Assembly (NCBI GenBank): GCA_002171495.2
Contig: NHEU02000068.1
Coordinates: forward strand, 1-9,839
Length of the DNA stretch: 9,839 nucleotides
Origin: Alphaproteobacteria bacterium TMED93
GTDB lineage: Bacteria > Pseudomonadota > Alphaproteobacteria > TMED109
Reading direction: 5' to 3'
Positions 1-6,394 of the stretch are shown in pieces. Below the pieces are notes generated by a model that was not told where the DNA came from, searched no databases, and saw nothing but the letters and a program-made list of their open reading frames with translations. The position numbers and the translations under genes are program-made. Position 1 is the stretch's first letter, and every line of letters starts with the position of its first letter.

Positions 1-785
1 CAACAAAAATCCGCTCTGATCTGCCAGCTTCGACCCAACGTCTTTTCGAATTTATAAGTGTTAAGGAGATTCAACGAAAAGATTTTGCTGAAGAAATTGG
101 CATGAAACCAAGTGGGCTAAATTCAATTTTTCAACGTGGAGTTGAAATTACGAGTATTCAAGCCAAGGCCATCGAGAATCAGTATGGAATCAGTCAAAAG
201 TGGCTACTGAATGGAGAGGGACCAAAGATGGTTAATCCGCATGACAAATTGAATCTTGTTGACAAGTGGCTTCTAAAGAACACCTCACCAGCTTCTGGGC
301 CAACGTTTCTGAGGATGGTGAGGGTGCCCATGGCACTAGCGGAGGAGCATTTTCAGTTGGAAGCTCAATCGCTGATGATGGTACTGCTCATGAGAACTCT
401 GAGAGACAACGAAGAATTGATCAGCGGATTAAAATATTGGAGCGAGAACATTCATTACCTGCTTCAAGCAGAGTACAAAAATCTGAAAGAAGATCTCCCC
501 ATAAAACATGTCAAGGAACAAGAACGCCACCGTTTAACCTTAGAGGGTGCTGACCCCCCAGAAATGAAGCAATGGCAAACAATTCGGTACTACCTCATGG
601 ATCTGACAACACCTGATGAACAGATGCTCCCATCCTCTGAAGCAGCAAGCCTCGGAATCGATATTGATTTGTCATGGATCAATGATCACCGAGAAAAGTT
701 TCTCAAACCATGGAAAGAGTTACTCCATTCTGTGGGGCAAAGATTAGTTGATTTGAAAGAAGAAAATATTTTGAACTCAATTTAG
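1..785 (+). CDS. Phage-repressor-like HTH protein, 5' end outside window (partial)
   Basis: The reading frame is open from base 3 with no stop and no ATG or GTG before the methionine at 102, and the residues before that methionine already belong to the fold, so the true start is off the left edge. About 260 residues are visible. Visible residues 12-62 read as a CI/Cro-type helix-turn-helix: a helix around RLFEFI, then FAEEIGMKPSGLNSIFQRG as turn and recognition helix, ending in WLLNGEGP, a hallmark of CI-repressor-like N-terminal domains. The remaining ~195 residues are hydrophilic and mostly helical-looking (for example LKYWSENIHYLLQAEYKNL); I do not recognise them, and no S24 peptidase Ser/Lys dyad is evident. 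The protein probably binds DNA and may control the element's own genes, since the integrase starts 17 bases after its stop. The alternative reading frame inside it at 266-553 appears to be a shadow. Confidence 0.75.
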   Translation, partial: TKIRSDLPASTQRLFEFISVKEIQRKDFAEEIGMKPSGLNSIFQRGVEITSIQAKAIENQYGISQKWLLNGEGPKMVNPHDKLNLVDKWLLKNTSPASGPTFLRMVRVPMALAEEHFQLEAQSLMMVLLMRTLRDNEELISGLKYWSENIHYLLQAEYKNLKEDLPIKHVKEQERHRLTLEGADPPEMKQWQTIRYYLMDLTTPDEQMLPSSEAASLGIDIDLSWINDHREKFLKPWKELLHSVGQRLVDLKEENILNSI

Positions 786-802
786 CATCACAGGAGAATG
801 AA

Positions 803-1975
803 ATGGGATTATTGGTCGAATGCCCAGAATGCAGAAGCAGGAATCCAGAAGGAACTGCAAATTGTGGTGGGAACTTTAGATCGGGCGAGAAGAAGGGTGA
901 GAAATGTGGCTACTCCCGCCTAAATAAGCATGCAGGTAAGACCTACTGGATTGAATATCGTGAATATGGAAAGAGAAAGAGGGAGAGGATCGGCCCCAGC
1001 AAAACTGCTGCAGAGGCAAGATTACTAGAAGTACAGAAGGCGCTAGTTGAAAAGCGTCATGTTGAGTGGGACAAAAATGCCAGTGTCACACTCGGGAATC
1101 TTTTCGATTGGTTTCTAAATCTGCAGGAAGTGCAAAAACTCGATAGTCATCTCCGCATCAAAGTTCAGGTGAAAGCACTCAAGCGGCTTTTGAATCATAA
1201 TCAGTTAATTCGTGATCTCTCAACAGCCCAACTGGAAAACTACGTTCATGCAAGGCTCCAAGAACCCTCTCCAAATAGAATCGGAAAGACCATTGCTCCG
1301 AAGACTGTGAAGGAAGAAATTAGTCTACTCAGGAATATGCTAAACCGAGGTTTGAGCTATGAGTTCATTAGCAGCATTCCAATCTCCCGTTATCCCACTG
1401 TGAGAGTCGACAATGTCCGTAAACGCGTTTTTGAAAAGGAGGAATATCAACGATTATTAGAGGAGTGCCCGTTGTGGCTCAGGCGCATTGTCATCATGGC
1501 TCATGGTACAGGCATGCGCCAAGGTGAAATTCTAAAGTTGCAGTGGAGTGATGTGGATCTAAAAACAGGCTTTGTACGCTTGAAGGCTTCGATGACCAAA
1601 ACAGACGAGGCCCGTTCAGTGAGATTGCTACCAGAGGTGATCACCATGCTCCGTGAAATTCCAAGGACACTACACACTCAACAAGTCTTTTTATCGGCTA
1701 CGAACAAACCCATCCCTTACTGGACAACCTATGTCCAAAAGGTATGGAAACGCTCACTTGAAAAAGCTGGAATTAAGGGGGCTTGCTTCCACGACTTGCG
1801 GCATGATTTTGTGACCAGAGCGATGCGTGGGGGCAACGCTTCACACATTGTTATGAAACAAGTCGGCCATAAGACAGACTCCATGCTACGCCGCTACCAA
1901 TTGATTGACGAGAGGGACTTACTTGAACTTCAAATCAATCCATTAGTTACGACTCAAGACCAGAAAACAGGCTAA
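803..1975 (+). CDS. Tyrosine recombinase/integrase with N-terminal zinc ribbon
   Basis: This 390-residue protein is a site-specific recombinase that would integrate and excise a mobile element. The complete catalytic set is visible: Arg239 (GTGMRQGE), Lys266 (MTKTDEA), His330 and Arg333 (HDLRHDF), His356 (VGHKT) and the nucleophile Tyr365 (LRRYQL). Residues ~93-190 fit the SAM-like core-binding domain. The N-terminus has Cys7, Cys10, Cys21 and Cys35, arranged like a zinc ribbon, followed by a basic stretch at 54-62 (KRKRER), probably a DNA-contacting arm domain. The start is supported by AGGAG at 792-796, six bases before ATG. It follows the HTH gene by 17 bases on the same strand and runs toward the 3' ends of a tRNA cluster, which suggests the element lies to the left with its attachment site to the right. 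It looks intact. Confidence 0.95.
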   Translation: MGLLVECPECRSRNPEGTANCGGNFRSGEKKGEKCGYSRLNKHAGKTYWIEYREYGKRKRERIGPSKTAAEARLLEVQKALVEKRHVEWDKNASVTLGNLFDWFLNLQEVQKLDSHLRIKVQVKALKRLLNHNQLIRDLSTAQLENYVHARLQEPSPNRIGKTIAPKTVKEEISLLRNMLNRGLSYEFISSIPISRYPTVRVDNVRKRVFEKEEYQRLLEECPLWLRRIVIMAHGTGMRQGEILKLQWSDVDLKTGFVRLKASMTKTDEARSVRLLPEVITMLREIPRTLHTQQVFLSATNKPIPYWTTYVQKVWKRSLEKAGIKGACFHDLRHDFVTRAMRGGNASHIVMKQVGHKTDSMLRRYQLIDERDLLELQINPLVTTQDQKTG

Positions 1976-1979
1976 AACT

Positions 1980-2012
1980 TGGACACAAATTACGTGTCCA
2001 TATACGTGTCCA
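1980..2012. repeat. Clustered TGGACAC(GTA) repeats after the integrase
   Basis: Read on the minus strand, TGGACACGTA occurs at 2012-2003 and again at 2000-1991, a direct repeat with a 12-bp period. A third, inverted copy of the first seven bases (TGGACAC) lies on the plus strand at 1980-1986. It makes a 7-bp inverted repeat with 1994-2000 around a 7-base loop. No T-run follows on either side, so a rho-independent terminator is unlikely. The position, five bases after the integrase stop and before the tRNA 3' end, suggests integrase or excisionase binding sites. That role is inference. Confidence 0.6.
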
Positions 2013-2149
2013 CCAGCCAGTTTTGAAGGGGTAAATCGAGGTAAGAGAGAGGAAAGCGAAAATGAGAGAAATTCGACTCAAAGCCAGATGTAATGTGGGC
2101 TTGAGGGTAGTAGAGGTGAGTTGAGGGAATTGTAAGTAAAGTTGCAATG

Positions 2150-2225
2150 TGGTGGAGGCAAGGAGGATCGAACTCCTGACCTCAACGCTGCCAGCGTTGC
2201 GCTCTCCCAGCTGAGCTATGCCCCC
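2150..2225 (-). tRNA. tRNA-Ala(GGC), divergent second copy next to the element
   Basis: This is a 76-base cloverleaf with encoded CCA (2150-2152). Acceptor GGGGGCA pairs with TGCCTCC and contains the G3-U70 wobble, the main alanine identity element. The D stem is GCTC/GAGC, the anticodon stem CAACG/CGTTG, the loop CTGGCAG with anticodon GGC at 2190-2192, and the T stem AGGAG/CTCCT. All stems are fully paired, so it should be functional. It differs from the other Ala gene in this window at acceptor pair 6-67, through the whole anticodon stem, at loop positions 32 and 38, and in the T stem, with compensating changes. It is the tRNA nearest the integrase, and its 3' end is the most likely attachment target. 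Confidence 0.95.
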
Positions 2226-2270
2226 ACGTAGAGTTTGGTCGGAACCTAATGAGCAGGTCATTTTTGGAAG

Positions 2271-2346
2271 TGGCGTCCCCAAGGGGATTCGAACCCCTGT
2301 TACCGCCGTGAAAGGGCGATGTCCTAGGCCTCTAGACGATGGGGAC
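2271..2346 (-). tRNA. tRNA-Glu(TTC)
   Basis: This is a 76-base cloverleaf with encoded CCA (2271-2273) and discriminator G. Acceptor GTCCCCA pairs with TGGGGAC, the anticodon stem is TCGCC/GGCGG with one U-G pair, the loop is CTTTCAC with anticodon TTC at 2310-2312, and the T stem is AGGGG/CCCCT. It lies 16 bases downstream of the tRNA-Ala at 2363-2438 and 138 bases beyond the 3' end of gltX, whose product charges it. The three tRNAs probably form one transcript. Confidence 0.97.
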
Positions 2347-2362
2347 CTAAAACTTTGTTCTA

Positions 2363-2438
<76 letters not shown>

Positions 2439-2445
2439 GCAAGGA

Positions 2446-2480
2446 CGCCCGATTATACGGTTGAGCCGCAAAACTGTAAA
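2446..2480 (-). promoter_or_regulatory. Sigma-70 promoter of the tRNA cluster with GC-rich discriminator
   Basis: On the minus strand a -35 box TTTACA (2475-2480, 5 of 6 consensus) and a -10 box TATAAT (2452-2457, 6 of 6) are separated by 17 bases. The predicted start is near 2445, seven bases before the mature tRNA-Ala 5' end. The discriminator after the -10 box, CGGGCG, is GC-rich, which in enterobacterial stable-RNA promoters goes with negative control by ppGpp. That regulation is inferred. The promoter sits in the 45-bp gap after the gltX stop, so the tRNAs can be made independently of gltX. Confidence 0.8.
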
Positions 2481-2483
2481 GAA

Positions 2484-3890
2484 TCATAGTCGTTTCAGTC
2501 GAGGCATTTGGTCATCAATTCTTTTACATACCCTGCTCCGCCCTAAAATTTCCAAAGTTGCATTTAAAGCCGGCGTATCTGTGGTTCCCATTACCATGAG
2601 TCGCAGAGGCATCGCTATTTCCGGAAATTTTTTCTTATATTTTTTTGCCGTGCCTTTTAATACCCCTCCAATTTCATCTTTTTTCCACTCAATACTATCC
2701 AATTCCTCTCGGAGATAATCCATTGCAACCACAATTTCCTCAGAAAAATACTGGTTAATCATATCCTCAGACGGAAATGAATATTGGTAAAATTTTATCG
2801 CTGCCTTTGCCAAATCAGTGAGTAACGTCGCCCTATCTTTAAGCAAAGCAATGAGACCTATAATTGGAGGATCATGAGTATCAACATCCTTTCCCCATTC
2901 AGTAAATATTGTGCGTACACTACCGGCTAGCTCATCATCGGAAGTCTCTTTTATGTGCAATTTGTTTAGCCAATCTAATTTTTCGGTATCGAATCTCGCT
3001 GGCGCTTTGCCTACACCCTCCAGCGAGAACCATTTTACCAACTCTGTAACAGTAAATTTCTCAGCATCGCCACGCCCCCAACCCAAACGTGCTACGTAGT
3101 TTAGAAACGCAGATGGCAAATAGCCTGCTTTTTTAAATTCTAGAACGCTCACCGCTCCGTGCCTTTTTGACAATCTCTCTCCATCTTGCCCGAGAATCAT
3201 AGGAAGATGCGCAAAGTGCGGATTGGAATAATCGAGAGCGTTGAAAATATTTATCTGTCGCGGTGTATTATTTACGTGATCGTCCCCCCTGATTACATGA
3301 GATATTTGCATATCCGCATCATCTACTACCACGCCAAAATTATAGGTTGGCGTCCCATCCGATCGTAAAATTACCAAGTCATCCAGCTCCGCGTTAGCTA
3401 TCTCAATAGGTCCTTTGACCAAATCATTCCATTTGACGGACCCGGCAAGCGGATTCTTAAAACGTAAAACTGGTTTTATCCCATCTGGTACTGTTTTTAT
3501 TTTTAAGTTTTCAGGTCTCCATCGCCCGTCATACCTCGGCTTTAATCCTCTGTTCTTTTGCTCAAGCCTTAGCTCGGAGAGTTCCTCTGGTGTGCAATAA
3601 CACCAATATGCTTGATCAGTTTTGATTAAATGATCAGCCGCTTCTTGATACCTCTTTAGGCGTTTACTTTGAAAGACGGGTTGTGAATCGGGAATTAATC
3701 CAAGCCATTTCATAGCTTCCATGATTCCATTAACAGACTGTTCCGTCGATCTTTGGCTATCCGTATCCTCAATCCTTAGAACGAACTCTCCCCGTTTTTG
3801 CTTTGCGAAAATCCAAGCGTAAAGCGCTGTTCTAGCACCTCCAACATGTAAATGCCCGGTTGGACTGGGAGCAAATCTAGTTCTAATCAT
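2484..3890 (-). CDS. gltX: Glutamate--tRNA ligase (GluRS)
   Basis: This cytoplasmic class I synthetase attaches glutamate to tRNA-Glu using ATP. It has 468 residues, the normal full length. The HIGH-like motif is HVGG at 15-18 after RFAPSPTG, and the KMSKS-like motif is RLSKRHG at 239-245. LVILRSDGTPTYNF (172-185) and VIRGDDHVNNTPRQ (199-212) are typical GluRS core segments, and residues beyond ~320 form the helical anticodon-binding domain. Cys97 and Cys99 match the first half of the E. coli zinc site, but the second half (Cys125/His127 in E. coli, in DGRCRH) is replaced by DGRWRP, so zinc binding is doubtful. ATG at 3890 is preceded by a weak GGTG Shine-Dalgarno and lies 14 bases after the hydratase stop, which suggests co-transcription with it. 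Its substrate tRNA-Glu is encoded just downstream. Confidence 0.98.
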   Translation of the reverse strand: MIRTRFAPSPTGHLHVGGARTALYAWIFAKQKRGEFVLRIEDTDSQRSTEQSVNGIMEAMKWLGLIPDSQPVFQSKRLKRYQEAADHLIKTDQAYWCYCTPEELSELRLEQKNRGLKPRYDGRWRPENLKIKTVPDGIKPVLRFKNPLAGSVKWNDLVKGPIEIANAELDDLVILRSDGTPTYNFGVVVDDADMQISHVIRGDDHVNNTPRQINIFNALDYSNPHFAHLPMILGQDGERLSKRHGAVSVLEFKKAGYLPSAFLNYVARLGWGRGDAEKFTVTELVKWFSLEGVGKAPARFDTEKLDWLNKLHIKETSDDELAGSVRTIFTEWGKDVDTHDPPIIGLIALLKDRATLLTDLAKAAIKFYQYSFPSEDMINQYFSEEIVVAMDYLREELDSIEWKKDEIGGVLKGTAKKYKKKFPEIAMPLRLMVMGTTDTPALNATLEILGRSRVCKRIDDQMPRLKRL

Positions 3891-3904
3891 ATATATTCAC
3901 CAAG

Positions 3905-4702
3905 CTATGTAAATCTTATATCTAATTTTCCCAGGCTCGAAAAATCTATCGAGACATCATCCCCCTCTTTGATAAAAACTGCCTTGTTCGCGATATTGCC
4001 TGCTGAAATAAAATCGCCTGCTTTTATATTTAACCCATATTTTATACACGTATTAGCGAGCCACCGGACTGACTGAATAGGATCACCAAGTGCATTAGCA
4101 CCAAGACCGTCTGTTTCGAAATGACCATTAAGCTCAACCTTAAGCGTAATCGCAGCTCGCTCTATATGTTGCCAATCATTCCTTAAAGTTCCCTTAATAA
4201 ATGCACCGTGCACACCATTATCTGCTATCGTTCGCAAAATTTTTAGAGGCCAACCCGAACTGTATCGACAATCTACAATTTCTACAGCAGGAATCAACCC
4301 TCCTGTAGCTTTCAAGATATCCTGCTCAGAAAATGGTGCGGCATTGGGGGGCAAATCCTCAACCATCAAAAAACCCACCTCAGGTTCTAAAATAGGATTA
4401 AAAAAACCACTTAAATTTATTGTGTCCACCTGCGAAAATGTGGTTTTTTTAAACATTCTTCCAAAAAAAGGCTCATCAGTACTCGACATCTGTTGCGTCA
4501 TCTTACTCGTGCAACCTACCTTCCATCCGATAGGAATCGCATGGTTGTGCCTTTGAAGTTTTTCAAAAAGGGCATTTTGGACAGCATAAGCATGCGACTT
4601 ATCTATAATAGACTTCTCAAAATCTGAATCTGGGATTGAACTATGGTTCATGTGATGCTGATGCAAAAAACTTGCATACTTCTCCACAAATGTTTCACTC
4701 AT
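3905..4702 (-). CDS. 2-keto-4-pentenoate hydratase family protein (MhpD/FAH superfamily)
   Basis: This 265-residue protein matches the hydratase/decarboxylase family (MhpD, HpaH, DmpE/DmpH), which act on 2-hydroxypenta-2,4-dienoates in meta-cleavage pathways. Visible signatures are GWKVGCTS (59-66), LEPEVGF (105-111), PAVEIVDCRY (138-147), ALGDPIQSVRWLAN (204-217) and ISAGNI (232-237). Glu106, Glu108 and Glu141 correspond to the divalent-metal ligands of E. coli MhpD (Glu106, Glu108, Glu139), so the active site looks intact. The exact substrate cannot be assigned: no extradiol dioxygenase, aldolase or semialdehyde dehydrogenase is present nearby, and decarboxylase members look similar. The start at 4702 has GGGAGG at 4713-4718 ten bases upstream and an extended -10 promoter further up. 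gltX follows after 14 bases. The divergent neighbour is an acyl-CoA synthetase. Confidence 0.88.
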   Translation of the reverse strand: MSETFVEKYASFLHQHHMNHSSIPDSDFEKSIIDKSHAYAVQNALFEKLQRHNHAIPIGWKVGCTSKMTQQMSSTDEPFFGRMFKKTTFSQVDTINLSGFFNPILEPEVGFLMVEDLPPNAAPFSEQDILKATGGLIPAVEIVDCRYSSGWPLKILRTIADNGVHGAFIKGTLRNDWQHIERAAITLKVELNGHFETDGLGANALGDPIQSVRWLANTCIKYGLNIKAGDFISAGNIANKAVFIKEGDDVSIDFSSLGKLDIRFT

Positions 4703-4742
4703 TTTTCGTCGCCTCCCATTAGATTTGTATTATTTTTTAAAT

Positions 4743-4766
4743 TGCTGATAAATTATAGCATCAGCA
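4743..4766. promoter_or_regulatory. Inverted repeat overlapping the hydratase -10 box (candidate operator)
   Basis: TGCTGAT (4743-4749) and ATCAGCA (4760-4766) form a perfect 7-bp inverted repeat with a 10-bp spacer. On the minus strand the spacer and right arm contain TGCTATAAT (4760-4752), an extended -10 promoter for the hydratase-gltX unit. The best -35 match is poor (TCAACA, 4 of 6, at 19-bp spacing), as is common for extended -10 promoters. A dimeric repressor bound here would block that promoter and could also affect the divergent acyl-CoA synthetase gene, whose own promoter I cannot place with confidence. The promoter is well supported; the operator role is inference. Confidence 0.55.
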
Positions 4767-4809
4767 GCACTTTGACTGTTGAAAGCAGAACATCATACGG
4801 GGAGCGGAA

Positions 4810-6336
4810 ATGTCAACAAAATATTATGACTGGATTTCACATCATGCCAAAGGCAAAGGCGATAAAGTAGCCATTGTCGACCTTGATAATGACAAGCATC
4901 TGACCTACTTTGATCTTGACAAAAGAGCGACATCTTTCGCTGCTTGGCTAGTAAAAAATGGCGTTGAGAAAGGAGAACGAATTGCAGTTTTAATGCGAAA
5001 TGCTCCCGAATTTTTTGAAATTCAATTTGCCTGTCATAAAATTGGTGCAATCTGCCTTCCTTTAAATTGGCGGTTAACCAAAAGCGAACTCGAATATATT
5101 TTAAAAGACTCTACACCGATGCTGTTAATACACGACAAAGTTTTCCGAACGACCGCTTCAGAGCTGGTAAACGCCTGTGTCATTCAATTAAGTCTCGAAA
5201 TTAACGAAGAAAGTCAAAACAGCTCTTATGAGGATACGGTTAGCACTAATATAAAAGGGTTTAATCCGGTTGGATGCTCCCACAGTGATGTATCTATGAT
5301 AATGTACACGTCAGGTACCACAGGGCACCCGAAGGGTGCATTAATAACCCATGGAATGACCTTTTTTAATTGCGTAAATCTTGGCATTCCTGCACTTATA
5401 AACTCAGAATCGGTCCAACTCGTAACATTGCCACTGTTTCACACAGCAGGATTAAATTGCTACTCAAATCCGCTCTTCCATGCTGGTGGTAAAGTCATAC
5501 TGACCAGAGAATTTGATCCCGGCAAAACATTAAATGTGCTTGGAAATCCCGAGTATGGCGTCACACACTTCATGGGAGTACCTTCGGTATTTTTGTTTAT
5601 AATGCAGCATCCTGATTTTGATAAAACTGATCTCAGCAGAATCAAACAAGCTGGAATAGGAGGTGCGCCCTGCGCGGAACCTATTCTTTTAAAATGGCTA
5701 GACCGAGGCGTCCCATTGGTTCAGGGTTGGGGAATGACAGAAACAAGCCCGGGGGGAACAGGACTTGATGTAGTTTATGCTCGTAAAAAAATCGGATCCT
5801 GCGGTAAACCGTTACTACATACTGAAATAAAAATAGTAAATGAGAAAGGTGAAAAAGCAAATGCCGGGGAAATTGGAGAGTTGTTGATTAGAGGCCCTAA
5901 CATTACTCCGGGTTACTGGAATAATGAGGAAGCGACCGCGGCCTCTTTTATTGACGGTTGGTTAAAAACAGGAGACGCCGCTAAAGAAGATGAAGATGGC
6001 TTTTTATTTATTGTCGATAGATGGAAGGATATGTATATATCTGGAGGGGAAAATGTTTATCCTGCCGAAGTGGAAAATATAATCTATCAGATGCCAGAAA
6101 TCGCTGAGGCAGCAGTTATCGGAATCCCGAATGAACAATGGGGTGAAGTAGGTATTGCGGTAGTTGTGATAAAAAAAGGGCTAGAGATAACCGGAAACGA
6201 GATAATAGAAAACTGCAAAAATCGTCTTGCAAAATTTAAAGTTCCAAACGATGTTAAGTTTATTGACAAGCTACCTCGAAACGCAACTGGAAAAGTATTG
6301 AAAAGAGAAATTAAAAAAATGTTTGTGGAAATCTGA
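4810..6336 (+). CDS. Acyl-CoA synthetase (AMP-forming, ANL superfamily)
   Basis: This enzyme activates a carboxylic acid to an acyl-adenylate with ATP, then transfers it to CoA. It has 508 residues, typical for FadD-like medium/long-chain or aromatic acid ligases. Motifs in order: phosphate loop YTSGTTGHPKGA (166-177), LPLFHTAGLN (207-216), GWGMTE (306-311), LKTGDA (385-390), the hinge/A8 region DRWKDMYISGGENVYP (403-418), and the A10 catalytic lysine Lys495 in NATGKVLKRE. All key residues are present. ATG at 4810 is preceded by GGGGAG (4799-4804) five bases upstream. It is divergent from the hydratase gene and convergent with the dehydrogenase gene, 58 bases from its end, where I see no clear terminator hairpin. 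Substrate unknown: a fatty acid or a carboxylic acid from the same catabolic route as the hydratase are both possible. Confidence 0.93.
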   Translation: MSTKYYDWISHHAKGKGDKVAIVDLDNDKHLTYFDLDKRATSFAAWLVKNGVEKGERIAVLMRNAPEFFEIQFACHKIGAICLPLNWRLTKSELEYILKDSTPMLLIHDKVFRTTASELVNACVIQLSLEINEESQNSSYEDTVSTNIKGFNPVGCSHSDVSMIMYTSGTTGHPKGALITHGMTFFNCVNLGIPALINSESVQLVTLPLFHTAGLNCYSNPLFHAGGKVILTREFDPGKTLNVLGNPEYGVTHFMGVPSVFLFIMQHPDFDKTDLSRIKQAGIGGAPCAEPILLKWLDRGVPLVQGWGMTETSPGGTGLDVVYARKKIGSCGKPLLHTEIKIVNEKGEKANAGEIGELLIRGPNITPGYWNNEEATAASFIDGWLKTGDAAKEDEDGFLFIVDRWKDMYISGGENVYPAEVENIIYQMPEIAEAAVIGIPNEQWGEVGIAVVVIKKGLEITGNEIIENCKNRLAKFKVPNDVKFIDKLPRNATGKVLKREIKKMFVEI

Positions 6337-6394
6337 TAAAGAAACAGCGTAAAGTTATACCTTCCTGTCTTTAGGCGAACAGAGCCGAAACCTG

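Noticed and set aside
266..553. Open frame inside the HTH gene
   Set aside because: No clear Shine-Dalgarno was found, and the frame used by the HTH gene stays open across the whole region with sensible composition on both sides.
1980..2000. 7-bp hairpin as integrase terminator
   Set aside because: No U-tract follows in either direction, and the arms belong to a larger repeat array.
2005..2160. TGGTGGA shared in inverted orientation between the repeat array and the tRNA 3' end as an attachment core
   Set aside because: Seven bases containing the common tRNA CCA end are too short and in the wrong orientation for an attachment direct repeat.
2461..4076. Several plus-strand open frames opposite gltX and the hydratase gene
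   Set aside because: They lie antisense to clearly conserved proteins and their translations show no recognisable domain.
6337..6394. Bidirectional terminator between the convergent synthetase and dehydrogenase genes
   Set aside because: No stable GC-rich stem followed by a T-run could be found by eye.
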